DNA of 64,000 bases from Flavobacterium sp. 9R (GCF_902506345.1 NZ_LR733413.1:190530-254529), one strand, 5' to 3'. Numbered from the stretch's first letter, positions 25,961 to 35,168 are shown. Made by a program: numbers and translations. The notes: a model not told the origin generated them from the sequence alone.

Positions 25961-26780
25961 ATTCTTTAAATGGAAACAACAAAAGAAAAGCTTCGTAGAC
26001 ACTTTGATGCAAAATAGTAGCGTGATTGTCGTTTGGCATACTCTTGAAATCTATCTTGGTGTCTTTCAATTGTGCTTTTTGTAAAATAGTAACTAATGTT
26101 TCGGCATCTTTTTGCATCACAGGATGCTCTTTTTTCCCTACAGCGATGTAAATGTATTTTGATTTAGGGCTTGATTTCGATAGTAATTCTGGAGCTTGAG
26201 TTAGTAAACTTTCGTCATCCCACCACAAACTTGGACTCAAAATTAAATAATGTGAGAATAAATTGGGGCGTTTTAGGACGATTTCAGTGGCTAAAAGTCC
26301 GCCCAAGGATTGACCAATTAAATAGTTGGTTCCGTTGGTTTTGTATTGGGATTGGATAAAGGGTTGCAACTCTTTCTCAATAAAATTGATAAATTCTGCC
26401 GAATGTCCTGTGGTAGGAAATTCTTTTTGAAAGTCTTTTTTATCGGTATAAAAAGTGAAATCTTTTTTACGGTCAATGTTGGCAATGCCCACAAGAATAC
26501 AATCGGGCATCTTGAATTGAAGGTTAAAAAACTGAACCAAACCTACAATATGCAGAAAATCTTCATTCCTACTTCCATCAAGAAGATAAATTACGGGATA
26601 AGATTTGGTCGCATCATAATTTTGAGGCAAATAAATATTTAAAGTTCGCTCTTCTTTTAAAATCGAAGAAGAAATAGTTTTCACTTCACCAATCGTCAAA
26701 GACGCACTTTGTTTTAAAACGGATTGCCCTTGAACAGAAAAATGAAGGATACAAAAAAGGACTAAAAAGGAATATTTCAT
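25959..26780 (-). CDS. Exported alpha/beta-hydrolase esterase (IroE/Fes-like)
   Basis: A 273-residue putative esterase with a signal peptide (KYSFLVLFCILHFSVQG). The nucleophile elbow is GQSLGG with Ser158; the oxyanion/strand segments YPVIYLLDGS and ILVGIAN precede it, and the late His is in PNDNHATILH. The pattern matches the esterase D/Fes family that includes trilactone (enterochelin) hydrolases and other carbohydrate or acyl esterases. No siderophore genes are nearby, so the natural substrate is undetermined. It is a single gene, convergent with the TIGR01777 gene. Confidence 0.88.
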   Translation of the reverse strand: MKYSFLVLFCILHFSVQGQSVLKQSASLTIGEVKTISSSILKEERTLNIYLPQNYDATKSYPVIYLLDGSRNEDFLHIVGLVQFFNLQFKMPDCILVGIANIDRKKDFTFYTDKKDFQKEFPTTGHSAEFINFIEKELQPFIQSQYKTNGTNYLIGQSLGGLLATEIVLKRPNLFSHYLILSPSLWWDDESLLTQAPELLSKSSPKSKYIYIAVGKKEHPVMQKDAETLVTILQKAQLKDTKIDFKSMPNDNHATILHQSVYEAFLLLFPFKE

Positions 26781-26841
26781 ACTATACTTGTTGCTTTAAA
26801 GTGCGTATATCTTAACTGTTAATTGAAATTAAAAAAACTTA

Positions 26842-26984
26842 ACCACATAGAGCCATAGATTAGTAGCAAATCAACATAGAAAAAACAGAAATAGTTCTAT
26901 TTTTCACAATAGATGACCTATGTGAATAGTAAAACGTCTATTTATTTCTTTTTAAAAACTATAAATTCTATGATTCTATGTGGT
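26842..26984 (+). repeat. MITE-like 143-bp palindromic element, copy 1
   Basis: It starts ACCACATAG and ends CTATGTGGT, with extended imperfect inverted ends (CATAGATT ... AATTCTATGATT). The interior carries a conserved GTGAATAGTAAAACGTCTAT block. Copies at 33388-33530 (inverted) and 59728-59873 share ends, interior and length. No frame inside encodes a protein. Confidence 0.75.
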
Positions 26985-27006
26985 AAAAATAATTTTACCC
27001 AACGGG

Positions 27007-27348
27007 CTATTTCTTGTTTTCTTCAACCCTGAACGCTATAATTTCAGCGATTAAATCAAGCGGAAGCGGCTGTTTATTCGGAAACTGCACGGAGCCTTTG
27101 CCTTGTTTGTAAGACGAAAGTGCTTCAGCGAAATGCGTATGGCCAGAAGGTGTAGCATACAAACCAATGTGATTTTTGAAAGCCGCATAATAAATCAACG
27201 GCTTCCCATTGGTTTTATAGGCGGGCATTCCGTAGCTAATGCTTTCTTGGGCCTCGGGCGCTTTTTCCAAAATGAGCGCTCTAATTTGCTGCATTCTTTT
27301 TTGACTGGCTTCGGGGAATTTCGCGAAATAAGAGGCTACGGTTTCCAT
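27007..27348 (-). CDS. DUF1801 family protein (YdhG/iron-chaperone-like)
   Basis: A 113-residue protein of the DUF1801 family. Characteristic segments are ETVASYFAKFPEASQKRMQQ, APEAQESISYGMPAYKTNGK, LIYYAAFKNHIGLYATP and GSVQFPNKQPLPLDLI. The fold resembles frataxin-like/YdhG proteins, some of which are labelled intracellular iron chaperones, but evidence for that role is thin. It is separated by 3 bp from the stop of the LprI-like gene upstream on the same strand. Length is normal. Confidence 0.88.
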   Translation of the reverse strand: METVASYFAKFPEASQKRMQQIRALILEKAPEAQESISYGMPAYKTNGKPLIYYAAFKNHIGLYATPSGHTHFAEALSSYKQGKGSVQFPNKQPLPLDLIAEIIAFRVEENKK

Positions 27349-27351
27349 ATC

Positions 27352-27702
27352 TTATTGGTTTAGATTTTTGAGACTTTCTTTCAAATGCTTCGTTCTTTCT
27401 TTCGTTATTTCCTCCATACAAGTCAACCAAATTAAGCGTTTTATGCTTCCACCCGTATAAGGGTCGGCCTCAAATTTACAATGCGAATCTCTGTATTTTA
27501 TCCAATCTTTTTGCGCTTGAATGAGCAACGCTTTTTCATTTTTGTCCAAAAGCGAAACCAACTTTTTGTAGGTTTTGTTGAGTTCTGCATCGGCTTTCTT
27601 GTAATCTAGAGAGGCTTTTTCGTTCATCTCTAACTGAGTTTGTGCTGTGGCAGCCGAAACGGTAAATACCAAAAATAATAGGGACAGTAGAAGTTTTTTC
27701 AT
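27352..27702 (-). CDS. LprI-like (DUF1311) secreted protein
   Basis: A 116-residue protein starting at ATG 27700-27702, which puts a good signal peptide at the N-terminus (KKLLLSLLFLVFTVSAATAQ); the longer frame adds 14 residues with no support. The mature part is the helical DUF1311/LprI domain: LEMNEKASLDYKKADAELNK, TYKKLV, QAQKDWIKYRDSHCKFEA and LTCMEEITKERTKHLK. The two conserved Cys (in SHC and LTC) would form the domain's disulfide. Some family members inhibit lysozyme; whether this one does is unknown. Probably co-transcribed with the DUF1801 gene. Confidence 0.88.
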   Translation of the reverse strand: MKKLLLSLLFLVFTVSAATAQTQLEMNEKASLDYKKADAELNKTYKKLVSLLDKNEKALLIQAQKDWIKYRDSHCKFEADPYTGGSIKRLIWLTCMEEITKERTKHLKESLKNLNQ

Positions 27703-27800
27703 TGGAGAATTAAAATTATTGATGATGTCGATGCGTTCTAACATAGTTGCATTTTAAGAAGGTGAATTTTAGGAGCAGTAACAATCGGCTTTTTGGCCAT

Positions 27801-27885
27801 CAAAGTCCCGTGATACGCTATATCTTTGTCTTTTTAAAGAAAAAAAACAAAGGATGCCGCTCCTCCCGGGGCTAAAAGGAAACAA
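27801..27885 (+). repeat. Structured intergenic repeat element (GATATAGCGG/GGATGCCGC family)
   Basis: TACGCTATATCTTTG and CAAAGGATGCCGC flank an AT-rich stem, followed by CCCGGGGCTA. The same core recurs inverted at 31151-31260 and 46531-46620 and in the same sense at 50641-50815. It fills most of the 330 bp before dctA; the remainder (27886-28074) holds nothing else I can call. Confidence 0.65.
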
Positions 27886-28074
27886 AGTACCCTTTTGGAA
27901 ACATTCTCAAAAATAGTAAAATCTTTTTTTTATTTTTTAGTCAGTAAAAGATTTAAAAAAGAATTTGTGAATTTGTGGCCTGCTTTTTTAGCCTTTGTTA
28001 GGATTCTTTTTTCATAACATCCAATTTTTAGCAAAAAATTATATCTTTAGCCAACTATAACTAACCTATTTCTT

Positions 28075-29352
28075 ATGTCATTTGAAGTGCATACCGCTCC
28101 AACTCTCCCCAAACCTTGGTATAAAGCTCTTTATTTTCAGGTGCTCCTTGCTATTGTAGCGGGTATTTTATTGGGTCATTTTGTACCCGAAAAAGCGATG
28201 AATTTAAAAGTCTTAGGAGACGGATTTATTGCTTTAATAAAAATGATTATTGCCCCAGTAATCTTTGTAACAGTTACTACTGGAATTGCCTCTATGGGCG
28301 ACCTAAAAGCAATGGGAAGAATTACTAGTAAAGCATTTATTTACTTTTTTATCTTTTCGACTTTGGCTTTGATTATAGGTATGTTAGTAAGTAACATCAT
28401 TCAACCTGGAGCCGGCCTGAACATTGATGCAAAATCCCTAGACCCCAAATCTATACAAGATTATATTGATGCCACAAAGGAGCATAATTTATCCAATTTT
28501 GTGCTAGATATTATTCCAAAATCGCTGATGAGTTCCCTCACTGGTGACAGCATTTTACAAGTGCTTTTCGTTTCGATTATGTTTGGTATTGGTATTACGT
28601 TGACTATCGATAAAAGTAAACCAGTACTTGATTTTTTACACGCATTGTCGCATCCCATTTTTAAAATCGTCGAAATATTGATGAAGTTGGCTCCCATTGG
28701 TGCTTTTGGAGCGATGGGTTTTACGGTGGGTAAATTTGGTTTGTCCGTATTATTGAAATTAGGAGGATTGGTAGTTACCTTTTACCTGACTTCCGCCTTT
28801 TTTATTTTTATCATTTTAGGCGCTGTTGCTTGGTACAATAAGTTCAATATTTTCAAATTGCTACGATACATTAAGGAAGAATTGGTTTTGGTATTAGGTA
28901 CTAGCTCTTCTGAATCAGCTTTGCCAAATGTGATGAAAAAATTAGAAAAAGCTGGCTGTGCCAAACAAGTCGTTGGATTGGTAATCCCTACTGGCTATTC
29001 TTTTAATTTGGATGGGACGAATATTTATATGACTTTGGCAGCACTTTTTATTGCCCAAGCCTGTGATGTTGATTTATCTCTTGACAAACAAATTTTGTTG
29101 TTACTTGTTGCTATGCTGAGTTCAAAAGGAGCTGCAGGAGTTTCGGGAGCTGGATTTATTACATTGGCAGCTACATTAGCTGTCGTTCCTGATGTGCCCG
29201 TAGTTGGAATGACGCTGATTCTTGGTATTGATAAATTTATGTCAGAATGTAGAGCATTGACTAATTTTATTGGCAATACCGTTGCTACAATTGTCATTGC
29301 TCGTTGGGAAAATCAACTCGATGAGGAAGCCTTAGAAAAAGCGTTGCGATAA
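28075..29352 (+). CDS. dctA: Dicarboxylate:cation symporter (DAACS family)
   Basis: A 425-residue integral membrane transporter of the dicarboxylate/amino acid:cation symporter family. It shows [20 protein letters not shown], the Ser-rich reentrant loop [30 protein letters not shown] and [20 protein letters not shown], which form the substrate and Na+ sites. Members take up C4-dicarboxylates or glutamate/aspartate. The DctA name follows overall similarity; glutamate specificity (GltP/GltT) is equally possible. It stands alone, 90 bp upstream of an APC permease on the same strand. Confidence 0.88.
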   Translation: MSFEVHTAPTLPKPWYKALYFQVLLAIVAGILLGHFVPEKAMNLKVLGDGFIALIKMIIAPVIFVTVTTGIASMGDLKAMGRITSKAFIYFFIFSTLALIIGMLVSNIIQPGAGLNIDAKSLDPKSIQDYIDATKEHNLSNFVLDIIPKSLMSSLTGDSILQVLFVSIMFGIGITLTIDKSKPVLDFLHALSHPIFKIVEILMKLAPIGAFGAMGFTVGKFGLSVLLKLGGLVVTFYLTSAFFIFIILGAVAWYNKFNIFKLLRYIKEELVLVLGTSSSESALPNVMKKLEKAGCAKQVVGLVIPTGYSFNLDGTNIYMTLAALFIAQACDVDLSLDKQILLLLVAMLSSKGAAGVSGAGFITLAATLAVVPDVPVVGMTLILGIDKFMSECRALTNFIGNTVATIVIARWENQLDEEALEKALR

Positions 29353-29442
29353 CGCCTTTACTTTTAAAGAGTGAACTCGCGTTTTTTATGCTATTAACAA
29401 CTGGCGAAAGCCAATTTTATTTAATGAATTTTAACTTCAACT

Positions 29443-30864
29443 ATGAACAAAGAAAACAAACCCGAAGATTTTAAACGTGAACTCGGACTTTTAGATGGTA
29501 CGATGCTCGTAGTAGGTTCGATGATTGGCTCAGGAATATTTATTGTAAGTGCCGATATTGCGCGACAAGTGGGTTCTGCTGCTTGGCTTACTTTGATTTG
29601 GTTAATCTCTGGACTCATTACTATGATTGCTGCGGTGAGTTATGGCGAATTGAGCGCGATGATGCCCAATGCTGGCGGACAATATGTGTATCTAAAAGAA
29701 GCCTACAACAAATTGATTGCGTTTCTGTACGGATGGAGTTTTTTTGCAGTGATTCAAACCGGAACTATTGCTGCGGTAGGTGTAGGTTTTTCTAAGTTTG
29801 CCGCCTATTTGATTCCATCGTTGAGTGATGAAAATATTTTGCTCTATTTGGGTGCTTTTCAACTCAACGCGGCTCAAATTGTGTCTATCATTACCATTGT
29901 TTTCTTAACCTATCTCAACAGTCGCGGCGTAAAAGACAGCAAAACGTTGCAAACCGTGCTTACCATTATCAAAATTTTGTCACTTTTTGGATTGATTGTT
30001 TTTGGATTTATCCTTGCGGCAAAAGCCGAGGTTTGGGACGTAAACTGGACGGGTGTATGGGAAACCAAATCCTATAATTTAGATACAAAACAATGGACAC
30101 CAATTGCTGGAACGGCTTTATTAGCTGGAATTTCGGCAGCTATGGTGGGGTCGTTGTTTTCGAGTGATGCTTGGAACGGAGTTACTTTTATTGCAGCCGA
30201 ATTGAAAAATCCAAAGCGCAATGTGGGCTTGAGTTTGTTTTTGGGGACTTTCATTGTGACGATTATTTATGTGTTGACCAATTTGATGTATTTGGCGGTT
30301 ATTCCAATAGAGGAAATTGCCACAGCCAAATCCGATAGGGTAGCGGTGGTTGCTTCTCAATATACGTTTGGCGATTATGGTACCGTGATTATTGCGGTGA
30401 TGATTATGATTTCGACTTTTGCCTGCAACAACGGATTGATTATGGCGGGCTCCCGAGTGTATTATACGATGGCAAAAGATGGTTTGTTCTTCAAGCAAGC
30501 CGCACAACTGAATGAGAAAAGTGTACCAAGTTGGGCGCTTTGGGCACAGTGTTTTTGGGCTTCGGCTTTGTGTTTGACGGGTAAATATGGCGATTTATTG
30601 GATTTTGTAATCATCATTGTATTGATTTTTTACATTTTGACCATCTACGGGATTTTTATTCTACGTAAAAAAATGCCCGATGCCGAGCGTCCTTACAAAG
30701 CGTTTGGCTATCCGTTTTTGCCAGGTTTGTATATTGTAATTGCTTCGGCAATTTGTATTTCGTTATTGTTTACCAAATTCTCTACTTGTGGTTGGGGCGT
30801 ACTGATTATGCTTACTGGAATTCCAGTGTATTATTTTACGCAGCGTAAGGTGTTGAAGGAGTAG
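29443..30864 (+). CDS. APC-family amino acid permease
   Basis: A 473-residue, about 12-TM transporter of the amino acid-polyamine-organocation superfamily. The N-terminal signature LGLLDGTMLVVGSMIGSGIF (14-33) is the unwound TM1 that binds the substrate amino/carboxyl group; SYGELSAMMPNAGGQYVYLK is the second conserved block, and YTMAKDGLFFKQAAQLN the third. It resembles LAT-type exchangers or Ser/Thr/Ala permeases. The substrate is not readable. It follows the DAACS transporter and is ended by a hairpin at 30911-30942. Alanine dehydrogenase lies beyond the repeats, so alanine is a speculative substrate. Confidence 0.88.
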   Translation: MNKENKPEDFKRELGLLDGTMLVVGSMIGSGIFIVSADIARQVGSAAWLTLIWLISGLITMIAAVSYGELSAMMPNAGGQYVYLKEAYNKLIAFLYGWSFFAVIQTGTIAAVGVGFSKFAAYLIPSLSDENILLYLGAFQLNAAQIVSIITIVFLTYLNSRGVKDSKTLQTVLTIIKILSLFGLIVFGFILAAKAEVWDVNWTGVWETKSYNLDTKQWTPIAGTALLAGISAAMVGSLFSSDAWNGVTFIAAELKNPKRNVGLSLFLGTFIVTIIYVLTNLMYLAVIPIEEIATAKSDRVAVVASQYTFGDYGTVIIAVMIMISTFACNNGLIMAGSRVYYTMAKDGLFFKQAAQLNEKSVPSWALWAQCFWASALCLTGKYGDLLDFVIIIVLIFYILTIYGIFILRKKMPDAERPYKAFGYPFLPGLYIVIASAICISLLFTKFSTCGWGVLIMLTGIPVYYFTQRKVLKE

Positions 30865-30910
30865 TATTCTACAAAGAATGGAAAATATTTAAGGAGATAA
30901 TATATTTTAT

Positions 30911-30942
30911 AGCAACGGATTGTAATTCGTTGCTTTTTTTTT
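30911..30942 (+). terminator. Terminator of the APC permease gene, REP-like
   Basis: AGCAACG (30911-30917) pairs with CGTTGCT (30928-30934), followed by a run of T. A related GCAACGGATTTTAATCCGTTG palindrome lies at 31083-31104, so the terminator is itself part of a dispersed palindrome family. Confidence 0.65.
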
Positions 30943-30955
30943 GCAAAATAAAATG

Positions 30956-31105
30956 GATTGAGCCTATGGCTCTTTTATCCTTAATGCTACGTTGAACTGG
31001 ACTGAAGTCCAGCCTTATAAAATATGCCGAGTCTACGACCCTTTTTGAGTGTGTAAGTTCCGTAGGAACGAAATATTTTGTAGCAACGGATTTTAATCCG
31101 TTGTA
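30956..31105. repeat. Cluster of REP-like short palindromes
   Basis: Within 150 bp lie GAGCCTATGGCTC (30960-30972), GGACTGAAGTCC (30999-31010), GTTCCGTAGGAAC (31057-31069) and CAACGGATTTTAATCCGTTG (31085-31104). Each is a short near-perfect palindrome. Such motifs are widespread between genes in Bacteroidota and resemble REP sequences mobilised by REP-associated tyrosine transposases; no such transposase gene is in the window. Confidence 0.6.
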
Positions 31106-31150
31106 TTTGTAAGTTAAAGATTTTATTATTTTTTTCTTTTCATTACCTCC

Positions 31151-31260
31151 AAGAAAGCCATTTCTCAGCTTTTAGCCCTGATCGCAGCGGCATTCTTTGC
31201 TTTTTGGGTTAAAAAACAAAGATATAGCGGAGAGCAGGACGATGCTCGCAAAAAAGCCTA
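31151..31260 (-). repeat. Structured intergenic repeat element (GATATAGCGG family), inverted copy
   Basis: It reads TAGCCCTGATCGCAGCGGCA, a CTTTG ... CAAAG stem, then GATATAGCGGA. On the minus strand it aligns with the element at 27801-27885 and with 46531-46620. Confidence 0.65.
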
Positions 31261-31285
31261 TTCTTTCCGCTCCAAAATAAGCATA

Positions 31286-31322
31286 AAAAAATCCGTCTGG
31301 TTTTGCAACGAGACGGATTTTG
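31286..31322. terminator. Bidirectional terminator
   Basis: AAAAATCCGTCT and AGACGGATTTT form a stem of about 11 bp with A-run on the left and T-run on the right, so it could work in both directions. It stands between the repeat block and alanine dehydrogenase. Confidence 0.65.
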
Positions 31323-31526
31323 TATGTTAAACATTTTTTTTAAACATATAAGTCATTTAAGCTATGTGAAGTAGCTTGTTTATGCAGATGGTTAAAGACA
31401 ATATAAGTTACAAGGGTTTTGTAAATTGGTCTTAAACTACTTCAATGAACTGACTATTTTACTTTATCTATTTAAACTAAAACTTAGGTTACTTATATGT
31501 TTTAATCAAAATGTTGTCAGATGGAA
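31323..31526. other. Non-coding gap with imperfect inverted repeat
   Basis: CATATAAGT near 31345 and ACTTATATG near 31491 are inverted ends of an AT-rich stretch, similar in their terminal motif to the repeats at 55.6-56.0 kb (AAACATATAAGTCATT). No coding frame is supported. Confidence 0.45.
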
Positions 31527-32657
31527 TTAGCAAACAGCTTCTTCTGCTAGAACGCTTTCTACTTCGTGCAAAGGTAAATCCCAAGCTTCGGCAACGCCAC
31601 GGTATACTACTTTTCCGTTGGCTACGTTCAATCCTAATTTTAATTCTTTGTTTTCTTCGCAGGCTTTTCTCCATCCTTTGTTGGCCAATTGAATTGCGTA
31701 AGGCAAAGTCGCATTGGTCAACGCTAAAGTTGAAGTGTAAGGCACAGCACCTGGCATATTGGCCACACAATAGTGAACAATATCATCGATGATGAACGTT
31801 GGGTCTTCGTGAGTGGTTGGTTTACAAGTTTCGATACAACCTCCTTGGTCAACGGCTACGTCTACTACTACGGTTCCAGGACTCATTAATTTTAGCATAT
31901 CGCGAGTGATTAAGTGAGGCGCTTTGGCTCCAGGAATCAATACACCACCAATTACTAAATCGGCTGTTTTGATCGCTTCGCAAATGTTGTAATGATTTGA
32001 CATTTGAGTTACTACGTTAGCTGGCATTACATCAGACAAATATCTCAAACGTGGTAAGCTTACGTCCATAATGGTTACTCTAGCTCCGAAACCAGCGGCC
32101 ATTCTAGCTGCTTGAGTTCCTACGATTCCACCACCTAAAACTACTACGTTTGCTGGAGGAACACCTGGTACACCACCTAAAAGGATTCCTTTTCCTTTCA
32201 TTGGTTTTTCTAAATATTTAGCTCCTTCTTGGATAGACATACGTCCCGCTACTTCAGACATTGGTACTAATAAAGGCAAGCTACGATCTGCTTTTTCTAC
32301 CGTTTCGTAAGCCAAACAAACTGCACCACGCTCTAACATTGCGTGTGTTAACGGCTCAGAAGAAGCAAAGTGGAAATAAGTGAATAATAATTGGTCTTTT
32401 TTAATCAAAGGATATTCAGAAGCGATTGGCTCTTTTACTTTTATGATCATTTCAGCAATGTCATACACTGCTTCTATAGTTGGAAGAATGGATGCTCCTG
32501 CATCTATATAAGATTGATCCCCAAAACCGCTGTTGATTCCAGCATTGGTTTGTACATATACGGTATGCCCTTGTTTTTTGAATTCGGCTACACCAGCTGG
32601 TGTAAGAGCTACTCGGTTTTCGTTATTTTTGATTTCTTTTGGAACACCAATAATCAT
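31527..32657 (-). CDS. ald: Alanine dehydrogenase
   Basis: A 376-residue NAD-dependent L-alanine dehydrogenase interconverting alanine with pyruvate and ammonia. The N-terminus MIIGVPKEIKNNENRVALTP is diagnostic of the AlaDH/PNT family; the Rossmann motif VVVLGGGIVGTQAARMAAG and the substrate region (KVKEPIASEYPLI, FTYFHFASS, DVAVDQGGC) follow. The length fits a hexameric AlaDH. An Lrp/AsnC regulator lies divergently 200 bp away, a common arrangement for alanine-responsive control. A -7-like TACTTTTA is seen about 40 nt above the start on the minus strand, but it is imperfect. Confidence 0.95.
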   Translation of the reverse strand: MIIGVPKEIKNNENRVALTPAGVAEFKKQGHTVYVQTNAGINSGFGDQSYIDAGASILPTIEAVYDIAEMIIKVKEPIASEYPLIKKDQLLFTYFHFASSEPLTHAMLERGAVCLAYETVEKADRSLPLLVPMSEVAGRMSIQEGAKYLEKPMKGKGILLGGVPGVPPANVVVLGGGIVGTQAARMAAGFGARVTIMDVSLPRLRYLSDVMPANVVTQMSNHYNICEAIKTADLVIGGVLIPGAKAPHLITRDMLKLMSPGTVVVDVAVDQGGCIETCKPTTHEDPTFIIDDIVHYCVANMPGAVPYTSTLALTNATLPYAIQLANKGWRKACEENKELKLGLNVANGKVVYRGVAEAWDLPLHEVESVLAEEAVC

Positions 32658-32857
32658 ATGAGAGAGTTTTAAGTTACTACTTGTTTGAAAGTATAAAAGT
32701 AATTTAAAAAGAAAAAGTTTTTACATACTATCATTAAATAGGAAAAAATTAATTTATTTATGTAAATTAGCCTAAAATATTTCTTTACGAAAACGTTTTT
32801 TTGGATTTAAAAAGAAATATTATCTAAAGAAGCCCTTATAGAAAAAATACCTTCATT

Positions 32858-33316
32858 ATGAATATAGATGAAACCGACAAAAAAATCTTACGGCTTTTGC
32901 AAGCTAACGCGCATTTGACGTTAAAAGACATTGCAAATCAAATAAATTTGTCTTTAACGCCAGTTCACGATCGTGTGAAACGTCTTGAAAAAGAGGGAGT
33001 TATTGATAAATATGTTACGGTACTCAATAAGAAAAAGTTGGGTAAGAATTTGACGGTTTTTTGTCAAGTCACGTTGGTAAAACAAACGTTTGACATCTCG
33101 GAGGCTTTTAATGAAGCGATTCTGAATTTGCCTGAAGTAGTGGAATGTGATTTTGTTTCGGGTAGTTTTGATTATTTGCTCAAAGTGGTGTTGCCTGATA
33201 TGGAAAGTTACCACCATTTTCATCAAAAGAAATTATCGGTGTTGCCCGAGGTTAGTTTGATCAATAGTTTCTTTATCATTTCTGAAGTGAAAAGCACAAC
33301 GGTGTTACCGATTTAA
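32858..33316 (+). CDS. Lrp/AsnC family transcriptional regulator
   Basis: A 152-residue leucine-responsive-type regulator. Residues 3-60 are the DNA-binding helix-turn-helix (DETDKKILRLLQANAHLTLK, DIANQINLSLTPVHDRVKRL); residues 70-150 are the RAM ligand domain (VFCQVTLVKQ, LPEVVECDFVSGSFDYLLKV). It is divergent from alanine dehydrogenase, so it probably senses alanine or another amino acid and activates ald, as AldR-type homologues do. That link is contextual. A hairpin follows its stop. Confidence 0.92.
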   Translation: MNIDETDKKILRLLQANAHLTLKDIANQINLSLTPVHDRVKRLEKEGVIDKYVTVLNKKKLGKNLTVFCQVTLVKQTFDISEAFNEAILNLPEVVECDFVSGSFDYLLKVVLPDMESYHHFHQKKLSVLPEVSLINSFFIISEVKSTTVLPI

Positions 33317-33322
33317 AAAAAG

Positions 33323-33350
33323 AACCATCAAAAGTTGCCTCTTGATGGTT
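33323..33350 (+). terminator. Hairpin after the Lrp gene
   Basis: AACCATCAA (33323-33331) pairs with TTGATGGTT (33342-33350), 9 bp perfect with a 10-nt loop, directly after the stop codon. The A-run before it would also serve the minus strand. Confidence 0.65.
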
Positions 33351-33387
33351 TGTTGAATTATAATTAACGTTATCCGTTGTTTTTTTT

Positions 33388-33530
33388 ACCACATAGGAGA
33401 ATCATAGAGTTTTAGTTTTTAAAAGTGAACAATAGACGTTTTACTATTCACATAGCTATACTATGTGTAAAATAGTGCTATTTCTATTCATTCTTTTATG
33501 TTTTTTACAATCTATTATTTTCTATGTGGT
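33388..33530 (-). repeat. MITE-like 143-bp palindromic element, copy 2 (inverted)
   Basis: It begins ACCACATAGG and ends CTATGTGGT, exactly as long as copy 1 but in the opposite sense, as the interior AATAGACGTTTTACTATTCA shows. A nested hairpin CACATAG-CTATA-CTATGTG is in the middle. It lies between the convergent Lrp and GAPDH genes. Confidence 0.75.
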
Positions 33531-33585
33531 TAATTTTTTTTACTGTTTTATTTTAATCTCAACGGATTAGTGTGAATACTATCTA

Positions 33586-35034
33586 CTAATAGTAAGTATA
33601 ACGTCTTACTTTTGAAATGTATTTGGCCAAACGAATTACTTGATGGCTGTAGCCGTATTCGTTGTCGTACCAAATGTACAATACTATGTTTTTTCCGTCT
33701 TTAGAAACAATAGTGGCATTGCTATCATAGATTGAAGGCGCTGTAGTTCCCACAATATCCGAAGAAACCAATTCGTTGTTCAACGAGTATTTGATTTGCT
33801 CTACCAATTCGCCTTCTAAAGCGTATTTTTTCATAATGTTGTTAATGCCTTCGACAGAAGTTGCTTTGTTAACTTCAAGATTCAAAACCACTAATGAACC
33901 ATTTGGAACAGGAACGCGAATCGCGTTTGAAGTTAATTTTCCTTCTAATGACGGTAAGGCTTTGGCAACCGCACTTCCAGCACCTGTTTCGGTAATTACC
34001 ATATTTAAGGCAGCAGCTCTACCACGACGGTATTTTTTATGCATGTTGTCAACCAAATTCTGATCGTTGGTGTAGGCGTGAATGGTTTCTAAATGTCCTT
34101 TTACTACTCCCAAAGTATCTTCGATAGCTTTCAAAATTGGAGTGATGGCATTAGTTGTGCAAGAAGCAGCAGAAAAAATATTTACTTCATCTGGATTGTA
34201 TTCGTTTTGGTTTACCCCGTGTACGATGTTCGGAACGCCTTTTCCTGGAGCAGTAAGCAATACTTTATCAGTTCCTTTTGAAGTTAAATGACGACTCAAA
34301 GCTTCTTGAGTAGTGAATGCTCCAGTATTGTCGATTACTAAGGCATTGTCAATATTGTAAGCAGTATAATCAATTTCTTCTGGAGTGTTGGCAGTAATCA
34401 TATGAACGGTAGTCCCGTTGATGATCAATGCATTGTTGGCTGGATCTGCAATAACAGAACCATTAAAATCGCCATGAATGGAATCGTAACGCAATAAAGA
34501 AGCTCTTTTTTCTAAGCTAGTAGCATCGTTTTTATCTCGAGTTACAATGGCTCTCAAACGCATTTGGTCTCCTTTGCCAGTTTTGGACATCAACTCACGA
34601 GCCAATAAACGCCCAATTCTTCCAAAACCATACAATACAACATCTTTTGGTTGGATTTCATCACTTGTTTTGGCTTCTTTTAATTTGTCAATAACAAAAT
34701 GTCTTGCGTCTGGATATTTTTCGTCCAAAAGACCGTATTCGTAAGTCAATTTTCCGATATCTAATTTAGAAGGAGGTAAGTCTAAAGATAGAATTACACT
34801 AGCGATTTCTACAGAATCAGAAATTGAAATGGGTTTTCCGACAAATTCACCTGCATATTCGTGCAAGTTTAGAATTTCGCTCACATTTCTGTCAATCAAA
34901 TGGTTTCTGAATAAAACCAATTCGATGGATTTGTCATACCATAAGTCGCTAATAATTTTGATTAATTCTACTCCAGACCGTCTTCTGTCGGCTTGTAACG
35001 TAACTTCTTTTTCGTATAATTGTGTTGTACTCAT
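33586..35034 (-). CDS. gap: Glyceraldehyde-3-phosphate dehydrogenase, long form
   Basis: A 482-residue GAPDH. The catalytic domain starts near 130 with LYGFGRIGRLLARELM and carries the active-site Cys in ASCTTNAITP; the C-terminus has WYDNEYGYSHQVIRLA. The first 130 residues are an extra helical domain not found in the usual 335-residue glycolytic enzyme; this long form is known from Bacteroidota and some other bacteria. It oxidises glyceraldehyde 3-phosphate to 1,3-bisphosphoglycerate with NAD(P). A promoter -7 motif lies 47 nt upstream. Whether it is glycolytic or gluconeogenic cannot be read from the sequence. Confidence 0.93.
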   Translation of the reverse strand: MSTTQLYEKEVTLQADRRRSGVELIKIISDLWYDKSIELVLFRNHLIDRNVSEILNLHEYAGEFVGKPISISDSVEIASVILSLDLPPSKLDIGKLTYEYGLLDEKYPDARHFVIDKLKEAKTSDEIQPKDVVLYGFGRIGRLLARELMSKTGKGDQMRLRAIVTRDKNDATSLEKRASLLRYDSIHGDFNGSVIADPANNALIINGTTVHMITANTPEEIDYTAYNIDNALVIDNTGAFTTQEALSRHLTSKGTDKVLLTAPGKGVPNIVHGVNQNEYNPDEVNIFSAASCTTNAITPILKAIEDTLGVVKGHLETIHAYTNDQNLVDNMHKKYRRGRAAALNMVITETGAGSAVAKALPSLEGKLTSNAIRVPVPNGSLVVLNLEVNKATSVEGINNIMKKYALEGELVEQIKYSLNNELVSSDIVGTTAPSIYDSNATIVSKDGKNIVLYIWYDNEYGYSHQVIRLAKYISKVRRYTYY

Positions 35035-35080
35035 ATGGGTTTTTTGTAAAAAAATAAAGTTGTGTTTTTTAAATTTTTTG

Positions 35081-35088
35081 CAAAAGTA
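35081..35088 (-). promoter_or_regulatory. -7 promoter element of gap
   Basis: On the minus strand this reads TACTTTTG, a full TAnnTTTG match, 46 nt before the ATG. A GTTTAC lies where the -33 TTTG is expected (19-nt spacing), a partial match. Confidence 0.5.
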
Positions 35089-35133
35089 CCCTATTTCAAT
35101 CGATTTCGTAAACTGTTTTGCAATTTTTTTTCA

Positions 35134-35168
35134 TAAAAAAAAGCCATCATGCTTTGGAGCGTGATGGC
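35134..35168 (-). terminator. Terminator of the HtrA protease gene
   Basis: GCCATCA (35143-35149) and TGATGGC (35162-35168) form a stem; on the minus strand it is followed by a run of eight T. It stands 24 bp after the htrA stop. Confidence 0.75.
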
